In this document: positions 1 to 8,339 of the stretch, one piece after another
Numbering within the stretch: the first letter of the stretch is position 1
How the letters are laid out: every line of letters begins with the position of its first letter
NCBI GenBank assembly: GCA_025331435.1
Contig: JAIWNI010000270.1
Location: 1-13,938, forward strand
Direction: 5' to 3'
DNA length: 13,938 bases
From: Choanephora cucurbitarum
Taxonomy: Eukaryota > Mucoromycota > Mucoromycetes > Mucorales > Choanephoraceae
The notes under the pieces: model-generated
What the model was told of the DNA's origin: nothing
Database searches by the model: none
The model's input: only the letters and a program-made list of their open reading frames with translations
Made by a program: the position numbers and the translations under genes

Positions 1-390
1 TCTTTTGTTTGCATATCTTCCAACAATTATGAGACGAACACGCGAGAAAGGACAAAACGAACTGAGAGAAAAGCGCCAAAAGGTTAGGGAAAAATGCGAT
101 TACTTTTTGAGCAGCTATGTTGTTGGTTCTCGAGAAGGTAACTAGTTTCGTTTTGTGCACATATCGTGCTCATCGTTGTATCAGCTTACACCAGTTTTGT
201 CAAACTACTCCAAGAGGAGAACTTTTGGTTGGAAGATCATAAAATATGTAGCCATATAGAAGAACAAAACCAAATTCAGCAAAAGCAACCTGAAAAAGAA
301 CCACACCAGCAACAACCCTCTAAGCAAGCTAAAAGAGTGAGGTTTGCGTTTGATGAAGAAAATGGAATGCTTCAGACGAAAGAGACCTAA
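1..390 (+). CDS. 3' part of a small basic/Gln-rich protein gene (partial at left edge)
   Basis: Not recognised. The first exon enters from beyond the left edge (open from base 2, with a possible ATG at 29) and runs to 137 in phase 1. A 47-nt intron (138-184, GTAACT...TATCAG) follows, and the last exon runs 185-390 to TAA. The acceptor at 184 was chosen over the one at 194 because only it restores the long open frame. The protein starts with a strongly basic helix (MRRTREKGQNELREKRQK, then REKCDYFLSSYV), followed by an acidic/aromatic stretch (LLQEENFWLEDHK) and a Gln/Lys/Pro-rich low-complexity tail ending near KRVRFAFDEENG. It looks like a charged nuclear or scaffold-type protein, but no domain is visible. 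If translation starts at 29, about 104 residues are encoded. The frame stays open for a further stretch after the TAA, up to a GTAAGT near 450, so the 3' end may not be where drawn. Confidence 0.5.
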
Positions 391-538
391 GCAAGGACAA
401 GGCTGAGTCACATTGATTATATGTCCCAAAAAAAAAGACTAAAAACTGTAAGTCGTATATCTTTTCTTTTTTTTGGAATGAATCACGACTTCCATCGCGC
501 TACCTGTTCAAACCAAGTAGCCTTTATTCCAGGAGTGA

Positions 539-692
539 GATGGCTTACCTGTCTTCTACAGTGAGACAGATGGATTGATTCAGTTAAATACCTGCGGCTC
601 TGGACCCCTAATTTTAAGACATTCATAATCTTTATATTGAAAAAGCGTCTACGAAAGTGTTTAGTCAGATACGTTACCACCAAGAGATTTGA
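539..692 (+). pseudogene. Coding-like fragments in two frames, no clear splice sites
   Basis: Two coding-like stretches overlap here. The first (539-628, frame of 539) reads DGLPVFYSETDGL, then IQLNTCGSGPLILR. The second (621-692, frame of 621) reads IHNLYIEKASTKVF, then SQIRYHQEI, and stops at TGA 690-692. The second is in the same frame as the ATG at 702 of the next entry. No GT...AG pair explains the frame change at about 617-621. The first piece could be spliced from the GTAAGT near 450 to the weak acceptor at 539, which is phase-compatible. The region is therefore either a decayed piece of a larger gene spanning 1-1174, or carries sequencing indels. A minus-strand open frame over 483-698 looks less protein-like. 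No function can be assigned. Confidence 0.3.
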
Positions 693-701
693 ATACAAAT
701 A

Positions 702-1174
702 ATGACAGATTCGAAAACAAATAAAGTCCTGATGCTGGAGCTTTTACTTGCGTTTCAACGAAAAGTTATGACAAGTTCGTATCAGTTATACATCCTTTTT
801 TTTTTAGAAAGAAATACCAGAGGTGCTTACTAAACCAGCTTACCTTTATCCAAGTTCACAAAAAGTTTTACATTTCGCAAGCTACTAGGTTATATCGCTG
901 TGAGCTGGTTTTGTCTTGAAGGAAGAGATAAAGAAAAAGGTGCTGATGATTGATTAAGATATTCATTTGAAGCAGTTACCATGATCAAACATGCGATTAT
1001 TTTCCTCTTAACATCAAAGTTGTACAACGATTGAAACCAATCCACTATCAAACAGTTTTTTCTTTGACTTACAACAGACACAAAACAACTTGGCACCAAG
1101 AAGCATTGATGTAAGTTCCAGAATAAGCATTATTGTCTTCTCCTTTCAGACATCTACTTTTATATAGAAAATAA
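702..1174 (+). CDS. Small hypothetical protein encoded by tiny exons (about 94 aa)
   Basis: Not recognised. A phase-consistent model starts at ATG 702 with exons 702-784, 839-939, 976-1018, 1078-1110 and 1150-1174. The introns are 54, 36, 59 and 39 nt. The first has a strong TTACTAAAC branch just before CCAG, the third has TTGACTTAC before AACAG, and the fourth a GTAAGT donor. The exons total 285 nt (95 codons including TAA). The product begins MTDSKTNKVLMLELLLAFQR, contains FTFRKLLGYIAVSWFCLEGR and ends in a hydrophobic/basic segment (HAIIFLLTSK ... ALIHLLLYRK). The start may be internal to a longer gene, since the frame upstream is coding-like apart from one TGA at 690. The 36-nt intron is suspiciously short. 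The stop lies 67 bp from the convergent OTU gene. Transcript data are needed for the exon limits. Confidence 0.35.
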
Positions 1175-1241
1175 CTATTCAAAATGCTCGTTATTTTTGT
1201 ATCCACACCGGATATGAGAGATCCAAAGACACCAAGTTCGT

Positions 1242-1904
1242 TTACAAAATAGTTGAAAAAATGGAATCAAAAGTGGGCTGGAAAGGATGACAGGTATAGT
1301 CAAGCGGCCAACAAGGTAAAATATGACATAGGAAATGATCCTGTTTTAACTCCAAAAGACAGATAGGCAAGTCAAACACGGGATTCTTGTGCTTGTATAA
1401 AACAACACCTTCGGCTTTACAATATACAGCGATGGATACCTTGAAGGTCAGTACAGCTACCCAAATACTGTCTTGAGCTGTCAGCCACCATTCATCTGTT
1501 TCGTCAGGCACCATTGATAGAGGTTTCTTCAACTTTGCCGACGTGTCTTGAATGCCGAAAGGTTGGTAGCAGGTGGTGAAAAAGTTGTCAAACAAGTCAA
1601 AATGCTCTTCAAGTACGTTTAACAGTTGAAAGCGTACACCTGATCCACCGTGATTTGCCATCAGCTCATCATCCCAAACACAACCAAAGTAGAGCGAGCA
1701 ATAGCCACACCAACCGTTAGTGTCAGCATCATAAGTGGTGACAATGACATCGTCGTCAACAATTTTTTTTCCGTCCAAGTTCAATCCCTGACATGTTGTA
1801 AGGTACGATGAGTACTCCTCATCAACAGCGTTGCTAAGCGGAGAATTGTTGATCTCGACAATATGTTTTGAAAGTTTGTTCTTGTTAATAGTGGGTGTTT
1901 GCAT
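1242..1904 (-). CDS. OTU-like cysteine peptidase (probable deubiquitinase fold)
   Basis: A single exon of 220 residues starts at ATG 1904-1902 and ends at TAG 1244-1242. The region from residue 59 onward has the layout of the ovarian-tumour (OTU) peptidase family. A DADTNGWCGYCSL motif (D59-L71) matches the D-x-x-x-x-C catalytic loop, with Cys66 as the likely nucleophile and Asp61/Asn63 beside it. A W...WVAVLTFKVSIAVY segment (about 139-161) matches the conserved Trp and the strand before the last part of the fold. An ELKQDHFLCHI segment (about 185-195) supplies a candidate catalytic His190. Known OTU enzymes cleave ubiquitin or related modifiers, and OTU domains also occur in fungal transposons and viruses. 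Residues 1-50 are polar and probably disordered. There is no signal peptide. The gene is divergent from the 2007-3164 gene. The OTU call rests on motifs read by eye. Catalytic activity is unproven, and Tyr68 replaces the Phe more usual in the loop. Confidence 0.65.
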   Translation of the reverse strand: MQTPTINKNKLSKHIVEINNSPLSNAVDEEYSSYLTTCQGLNLDGKKIVDDDVIVTTYDADTNGWCGYCSLYFGCVWDDELMANHGGSGVRFQLLNVLEEHFDLFDNFFTTCYQPFGIQDTSAKLKKPLSMVPDETDEWWLTAQDSIWVAVLTFKVSIAVYCKAEGVVLYKHKNPVFDLPICLLELKQDHFLCHILPCWPLDYTCHPFQPTFDSIFSTIL

Positions 1905-2006
1905 ACTGCATTAGAAAGTTATGTTACTAAATAAAAAAGCAATTGATTTTGACTTCCAACACGGCCCCAAAAAATTAAAACTTATCTTCCATTTCACTTT
2001 TCAAAC
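1905..2006. promoter_or_regulatory. Short divergent promoter region
   Basis: Only 102 bp separate the start codon of the OTU-like gene (minus) from that of the 2007 gene (plus). It is AT-rich with A-tracts (near 1930-1936 and 1970-1980) and a CACGGCCCC patch in the middle. It must hold both 5' UTRs and core promoters, which suggests co-regulation. No clear TATA element can be singled out. Confidence 0.45.
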
Positions 2007-3164
2007 ATGAAGAACCCAGATGCAGTTGCTCTCATCGCTTGTGAGCAACTCTCCAAATTAGCAACCTATGACTGTCAGTGTTTCTTTGATGGAAGGCTCA
2101 TTGATACTAATTTTCTTTTGTCTAGTTCAAATATTCGTAAATGCCTTCAAGGTCACTCTCAGCACGCTTGATGTAGATATAGGACGAAAAGGCGATCAGG
2201 CTTGTTTGCGATACCAAGACAAGTTGTATACAATAGGAAAGGCATGTGCATCAACACACTTCATTGTACCCGAAATTCAAGACGAACTAATATACAAAAA
2301 AAGTTGAACTTCAAGCTTGCTTTTGATGATGATGAAAAGGAAAAAAAAGAAAAAGTGAAAGAGAAAGTAAGAGAGGAAGTGAAAGGAATAGAGAATGAAG
2401 AAGCTGTAGAAATTGCAAAAGTCGCTAGTGCTCAAGAAGTTGGTGAAGAACGGCATTTACAAGAGCAAGAAGGCGAGATAGAGGAAAACGCGGAAGAAAA
2501 AGATGAAGTAGAAGAACTATCAAACAAAAGGTCAAAGAGAGCCAGAAAGCAAGTTGAAAGATACCAAGCCACCACCAGCCGACCAATAGTAAGTAATGTT
2601 TTGTGATTAATTTCAAACCGAGTTCCAACATCATTGTTTAGTCAGGTGCAAAGCTATTAGCAGTTGCCAGGAGAAGAGGCAAGCATATTTTTTTATAGTT
2701 ATAAGCTATCAAGCTAACTGCTCTTAGATCATGACATGTTGATTGCTGGTCAGATTAAGTGTATAAAACAAATGCCTGTGGCAGATAGACAAGTGGTAAA
2801 AGAGTCTAGTCAAGAAGTGAGGTGTTCAGAGAAAATGTCTGCAAACGACATTGTTGAGACGTTTAAAATGTGTGAGCGAGCAGAACTTTCGCTCAAGCGA
2901 AGAAAGTACGAACTCGCTCTTCGTATGTGGAAAAACTTTTGCACGGCAAATAACCAGACTAGTAGCAAGTTGACAAGAAAGCAATATTTTGAAGTGAATG
3001 CTGTAAATGATATCAGCCAAGCATACCAAATCCTTTATTTGGGAGAAAAGCTGGAAACAATCCAGGAATTCCTTGGCGATGAAAGCCTTTTGTACACAAG
3101 AGATTTTTTAATGTTATCATTGGATCATGTCAGCAAAAGTTTAAACACATTTCTGAGTGAATAA
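2007..3164 (+). CDS. Hypothetical charged coiled-coil protein, five exons (about 321 aa)
   Basis: Not recognised. The proposed exons are 2007-2073, 2126-2265, 2304-2588, 2642-2678 and 2728-3164 (966 nt). All phases agree. The introns are 52 nt (GTCAGT donor, GATACTAAT branch), 38 nt (donor GTACCC, branch ACTAAT), 53 nt (GTAAGT) and 49 nt (GC donor GCAAGC, GCTAACT branch). The N-terminus (about 1-70) is globular (MKNPDAVALIACEQLSKLA). Residues about 70-165 are an acidic/basic low-complexity coiled coil (DDDEKEKKEKVKEKVREE) closing with a basic, nuclear-signal-like NKRSKRARKQ. The C-terminal part of about 145 residues is mostly helical, with a TPR-like helix pair (CERAELSLKRRKYELALRMW). The 38-nt intron is doubtful. 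Without it, the reading frame breaks at a run of seven A (2296-2302), where an indel or -1 slippage could equally restore it. Two AATAAA signals (3160, 3171) sit at and just after the stop. Confidence 0.55.
2679..2727 (+). other. GC-AG intron
   Basis: This 49-nt segment begins GCAAGC and ends CTCTTAG, with an AGCTAACTG branch-like sequence 12 to 18 nt before the acceptor. Removing it joins the exon ending at 2678 (phase 1) to the open frame at 2728 with the correct phase, linking what would otherwise be two separate genes. GC-AG introns are a known minor class and usually keep a strong GCAAG donor, as here. Confidence 0.6.
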
Positions 3165-3176
3165 ACGCTGAATAAA
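3160..3176 (+). terminator. Polyadenylation signals of the 2007-3164 gene
   Basis: One AATAAA overlaps the TAA stop (3160-3165) and a second lies at 3171-3176. Either could direct 3' end formation directly after the coding region. Confidence 0.4.
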
Positions 3177-4474
3177 CAGTATAATCAATGCAATTGTGCT
3201 TCCGTTTTCGTCTAAAACTTGATCATGGATTAAAAAGAAGTAAGGTGGAGCAATTTCTTTTCATGTTGGAAAATAGAGTCTTTTCTTTTCTTAATGGTTA
3301 AAAGATTATGTTCATTATGCTAAAGAAAGACGTAGCAAGACCTGTATGCTTTTCAATATTGACTTGACATAAGATAGGACTCATCTTTCCGTAAAGACTC
3401 ACACTCGCATAGATTAAACTTTAAAACCCAGAAAAATCGATGATTTTTTCTAAGTCCCTAAATTATTTTGGGTCCCAAAATAATCCAATTTCGAAAATAA
3501 CTTCCGCCCATCTATCTCCATACGAAAACCAACTGCACCATCGTTTAAGGTAGTTTTTGAACTGTAAGCTGCCAAACTTTGAAGTCATAATGTCAATTAT
3601 TCATTGACTTATTTTTGAATAATCAGTTTTTTGAAAAGTCTCAAGCTTATGAATAAATTTGCTGGGTTTAAAGTAAGTAACAAAAATAATTGCACTTTAT
3701 AGACCTTAATAATCCAAGACCTTTTTTGATAGTATATGCTTTTGACTCCATCTCTCTCCTGAAGAGTACCCTACAAGATAGAACTGTCTGTAAAGTAGCT
3801 GATTTATGTCTTTCCGAACCTGTAACCAAACCCCCCTCTTCGCTTCTTGTTCTCACCCACTTGATCTCATCTCTTGAAATCTTCAAACCATTGCTTGACT
3901 TACAGACGCATGCAGTTCAAAACGAGCTTTAGCACACTCAGTTCTCTCCATATAGTTTTGTTTCTTATGCATTCGTCTTTACAAATTAAAGCTAGGGAAT
4001 TACTAAAGCTGATAGAAGTTCCTTTTTTTTTTATTCGTCTATCTTATTTCAAATTAAAGTGTGATTAATCAATCTGCCAAAAATACTAGAATCTTTGAAT
4101 AATACAACTGATATAGTATTATCACCTACGAATGATTTCTAAACTTAAACAAACTTTTATAAAAGCTACCAGCATCACTTTATAACTTAAAAACACAAAA
4201 CAACATCATCTTGAATGGGATCCTTATTTGCCCTGACGAAACAAGCACTGTTAGTTGACTGTTAGAGTATTGGTTTATTGAAAGAGGCATTTTGTTTTTT
4301 TTTGGTAATGATAAGGTTGCGAACCATTAAAAAAGAACGTTAGCCAATCTAAACATGTCACAATAGGTCTTAAATAAAGAGCTTATAAAGGTTTTACAAA
4401 TCTTCCAATTCAGGGAACGGTCTTGGTTCCCTAATTTACAGTTGTTCCTTATCTGTCAAAGTAATAACAGGTAT
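3165..4474. other. Intergenic DNA, no supportable gene
   Basis: AT-rich DNA with frequent stops in all frames. The only coding-like stretch is an open frame at 3690-3932 (plus) in a locally less AT-rich patch (about 3740-3935). It has no clear start, splice partner or motif and may be a gene remnant. A pair of inverted repeats lies at 3432-3484 (separate entry). Confidence 0.5.
3432..3484. repeat. Two adjacent inverted repeats
   Basis: The first has 7-bp arms (AAAAATC / GATTTTT) around a GAT loop at 3432-3448. The second, at 3462-3484, is a 23-bp perfect palindrome with 11-bp arms (ATTATTTTGGG / CCCAAAATAAT) around a single T. They could form cruciforms or RNA hairpins, or be a small element end. 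Function unknown. Confidence 0.6.
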
Positions 4475-4476
4475 TA

Positions 4477-4497
4477 CAGTACTACCTCGCAATAACG
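4477..4497 (+). repeat. Left terminal inverted repeat of the MITE
   Basis: 21 bp starting CAGTACTACC directly after a TA. It pairs with 5126-5146 at 20 of 21 positions. Confidence 0.8.
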
Positions 4498-5125
4498 AAA
4501 TCAATATTGCATGATTTTGGTGCTGTACAAACCTCAAATTGCACATAAACCATTGGTTCTTTATTGATTTATGGAGTGATTGTAACACCTCAGTGTGACA
4601 GCATCGTTTTTATTTTTATCACACATTTACCAAGATTAACATGTTTGAAATAATCTACTTTGTTTCTTCAGTAGTTAAACAAGTCTACTTCTAAGACTAA
4701 CATAGTTCCTAAATAGACAAGTCCAATAGGATTATCATATTCATATTTCTTCTTAAAACTAAGCAAGTCTGCTATTAAACCTATCGTAGTTATTTATATT
4801 ATTATTCAAACAACCAAATCGCTCAAGACATATTCAAATGTTCTTCAAAGCTAAACAAGTTATATGATTAAGCTAGCTCTTTGACTATCTAAGAAGTAAC
4901 AAACACTAAACGGATACTACAAGTTTTTTAAGTTTTATTATATCACAAGACAAACAAGAGCATCCACTTCCATACAACTGATCAATTTCTTTGTATTGCC
5001 TACATTCTGGATCATAAGGAACTATCTATTTATCTTGAAACTCCTTCTCTCGTACGACCACGTTACATGATAGAAGACAGTGAAATTCACGCAAGAGTAA
5101 ACAACTCTGCATTCATGCTAAACTC

Positions 5126-5146
5126 CGTTATTGCGGGGTAGTACTG
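5126..5146 (-). repeat. Right terminal inverted repeat of the MITE
   Basis: 21 bp ending GGTAGTACTG, followed directly by TA. It is the reverse complement of 4477-4497 with one mismatch. Confidence 0.8.
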
Positions 5147-5292
5147 TATTCTGCGTTCACTGAACTGCGGTTACCTTAAATCGTTCTCTGATTTGGGAAT
5201 GACTGTATTTCTCTTCTTTTATCTCTCTTCATACATCCTACTTACGCTATTTTCAGTCTACATTACACTCTAAATACCATTTGCCGTGCATA
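5147..5292 (+). promoter_or_regulatory. Promoter/5' UTR region of the 997-aa protein gene
   Basis: This is the stretch between the MITE end and the ATG at 5293. Pyrimidine-rich runs (about 5209-5232) and a CTTACGCTATTTTCAG sequence (about 5240-5256) resemble a transcription start region or the 3' end of a 5' UTR intron. No donor could be paired with confidence. Confidence 0.3.
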
Positions 5293-8200
5293 ATGTGGAA
5301 CTTGAATCAATTGCTTGAAGAGATGGATGACGAAGATGATTATCAAGTAGAAGAGCATGTTAGTCCTGAACCAGGCGAAATACCTCCTCTTAGAAGGCCA
5401 ACCTTCGACTTGGCGGAGACAACTGTACAGTCTACGTTCATCCCTGAGGAAGCCACCTTGACAATCCATCAACAAAGACTTATACAAGCTGCAGAAAACT
5501 GGCGCCGTGAGAGAGATGAACGATTTGCCAGACTTCAAGCTGAAGAACGGCAAGAAAGATCAATTGAGTTAGGAGAGCGAAGAAGACGAGGTGAAAACCT
5601 GTTAAGTCGTATTCGAATGCCTGCTTACCGCCAACTTGAACACTCCATTATAGGGGAAGACTATCCTGGTACTCGTACCTTGTCTGATATTCCCCTTCAA
5701 TACGATACTACCAGAAGAGTCAGACCTCATGCTGAAACACCGCCAACGCCTATTCAAATTGCAACCCTTCCTGTTCCTGAAGCTACATCTCGAAGGATTC
5801 ATATTGAAGAAGAACCAACCGTAGTGGATAGACGGCCTGTTGAGCCAACAATTAACTTTGAGGGATTTAATTCTCTTTGTGCACAGGTCACTAACCCTGA
5901 GGATCAAGTTCGTCTCTGTTTTGAAGGTACTTTTATGGGTGCTCATTATCCCGTCGCTCAAAATGCTGTTGTTCCCCTTGATGATATGACATATACTATG
6001 GATGTGGATGCATTCTCTGTCCTTTCTTATGAAATACCTCTGCCTGAAGGTCAACCACTCTCCATGTTCATTCTTGCAAACTTGACCCTTTGCATCAACA
6101 GAAATAGACAAATATACTATCTAGGTCAAAGCATCCACATGTATCAAAATATCCATTTAGCCAACTTTGGGTATACTGGTCGGTTCAAGACAAACATTTT
6201 TTTTCCAAGGCTTGGTGAGTCAACTCATCTTATGCATCCAGATGTCCAAAATTTGTTCGTAGATCAAGTATTGCTACCAGCCCTCATGCAAACGGTACAG
6301 CCTGAATATGCCACAAATATACCGTCTAGTATTGAAGTAGAAAGATATCGAGCAACCCGACGTGCTGGCCGCTACAGTTTTGATGCATTTTATTTTTATC
6401 CACGTAATGCTCAGGCTACCTTAGCCTCAACAATGCGGGATATAATTAACATTAACCCAGAACTGCACGGCCTCAAAGACTTCTTTTTCCTCACCTACAC
6501 TTATGGAAACAAATACCGTCTTGATCAACAGAATTACGATCAACAATTGAGACTTCATTTTGATGATCTCAATTTTGACTTGTTTGACTTGAATAATGTA
6601 TTTGTTGACATTGGCCTCCAATTCGCCAGACCTGGGTCCACAGGATTATGGACATTGAATGAAAGAACCTCTCCTCTGCTGCCATTGTACTTCAACATCA
6701 TCAATCGATCCAATCGATACTTGCGTCTTGATGTTTTTGCAAACAACCATAACTTGGGTGGATGCAGCTACACCACGCACAGAATTGAAGGAAACGGACG
6801 ATACAACCTGATGAAGTTCCAGTGCTATCACCTGTTGAAAAGCCTCTTTTATCTGCGTACTGAGTCTGGCTATCGCCACAATGCTTTTGATTTGACACCT
6901 CGGGATTTTTTGCAAAACCCAACTCGAGTCCTGCAAACATTCCAGGCATTAATCACGGCTCTTCAACAATCAAAAACAAGAACTTTTCCTGCCAGAGCAG
7001 AATTTACATTGAGGTATGAAGATGCCATTGAACTTTTAGCTAATGCCCAGCACGAAGCCATGCAAATTCTCTCACAGCAGCCTCCTGTGATGACGGTATT
7101 GAGCACCACTATAGTCGTTGATTACTTGGCCAACATGGTAAACGGCTATAGCGCTCTCTATCAGTCACTTTGTAACCAAGCCGATATAATGCATGAGCAA
7201 AAAAGCTTGAGTTCTTTGGCACTGCTTGCCTATTTGTACAGTGGCCTTCTGTCGCGCCCTTTTGACTGGTCTGTTTGGAGACAAATGTCTCGATATTTGA
7301 ATCGAGTTAGATCTAATCGATCTGAAATGTTTCAACTGACCTTCACAACGCTCAACTTTGATCAACTTACAAGACGTTGGCTTTTGAGAGATGACCTGCC
7401 AATGGAGAACTTACGAGCTATTTTTGTTGAATCCCTTAGGTTTATTGATGCAAGAAACCGCCATGTCCGTGCAGACCCTCGAGTGAGAAGACCTGCAAGA
7501 TCAGCCTCCCCTGAAGAAACAAACCGTAGAATCCTGTTGAGAAGAAACGTGGTAAATAGACCCGAAGAAGTAGAAGCCGTGAATAGAGAAGAAGAAGATG
7601 TGACTGCCTTGCCTTTTGCCTTATTAGGGGATCCATTTAACCCTCTTCAAAATCAATTGTATATTGATGATCCAGTTAATGCTATTCTTCCTCTTCGATA
7701 TGCTCCAATGGTGTATGAAATGAGTAGACATCCATTCAGAACATATATCAATATGCTGCAAGTGCACGGCAACAACATTAGAGTAGTGGATACACTTATT
7801 AATGCATTGATGTGGCAATTGTTCAACAACATTGAGGCGCCTATTGCTGAAGCCTACTTGAATCAAGGAAGAAGAAGTACAGACGTTGAGTTAGAATTTT
7901 TTCAAGACGAGCCAGCTTTTTATCGTTTCTTTAATGTAAGTATAACCAGAGTTGATGTTTTTTTCTTAATCTAACGCTTCTGTTGTAGAGAGAAAGGGTA
8001 AAGTTTAGACGTTTTTTTTCTTTAACTGTCTTGAATGTATTGTTTCCTTCTCCTGCGACAGGTGACATTCAGAATCTGTTTCTGACCAATGATAGAAAAT
8101 CCAAAGCTATTCGCCTAACTTCAGCTAGACAAGCCTATCTTTACTGGCAGATAAATTTGATTCAAGCAGGTAGACTTGAAGAGGCTGAGGAACTTCAACT

Positions 8201-8339
8201 CTTATTCTTTCAACGAATGCTTTCACTTGTTCGTTTTGTACCAGCTATGCGACCTGATCGACAGTGGTTACGCTATGACCTGTCAAATGGACAGCATACA
8301 TTATATTTCTACCGAAATCCTTACTACAAGCCTCAATAG
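5293..8339 (+). CDS. Large uncharacterised protein (997 aa), two exons
   Basis: Exon 1 is 5293-7935 and exon 2 is 7989-8339. The 53-nt intron (GTAAGT...GTTGTAG) is in phase 0. The start is ATG 5293 (MWNLNQLLEEMDDED), since the frame upstream has no earlier ATG. Residues 1-57 are acidic and Pro-rich, 58-108 form an Arg/Glu-rich coiled coil (RRERDERFARLQAEERQERS) and 109-185 are a Pro/Thr-rich linker. A large globular part (about 186-720) includes HFDDLNFDLFDLNNVFVDIG (422-441) and an ARAEFTLRYEDA helix/strand (567-578). An Arg-rich linker (720-770, RVRRPARSASP) follows, then a C-terminal domain ending with a TPR-like helix (LIQAGRLEEAEELQLLFF). No signal peptide or clear membrane span is visible. 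From memory, the VDIGL...ARAE pattern resembles large uncharacterised proteins of mushroom-forming fungi, but this is unverified. A structural, scaffold or element-encoded role is possible. No function is assigned. Confidence 0.88.

Larger units (their letters stand above)
4477..5146. mobile_element. MITE with Tc1/mariner (pogo)-like terminal inverted repeats
   Basis: The left end (4477-4497) begins CAGTACTACCTCGCAATAAC. The right end (5126-5146) is its reverse complement with one mismatch in 21 (GGGG for GAGG inside). Both ends are flanked directly by TA (4475-4476 and 5147-5148), the target duplication of Tc1/mariner-type transposons. The CAG...ACC(T)CG...TAACG style of terminus resembles pogo/Tigger-like elements. 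A GCATGA motif recurs just inside both ends, so similarity extends past the core repeat with a gap. The 670-bp interior has no long open frame, so this is a non-autonomous element needing a transposase from elsewhere. It lies about 146 bp upstream of the 5293 gene and could supply or disturb its promoter. The family assignment is by resemblance. Confidence 0.75.

Noticed and set aside
5602..6111. 169-codon minus-strand open frame
   Set aside because: It lies wholly inside exon 1 of the 997-aa gene, antisense to strongly coding sequence, with no motif. It is a shadow frame.
6646..6949. Overlapping minus-strand open frames of 82 and 96 codons
   Set aside because: Antisense to the same exon, in two different frames, without protein-like composition.
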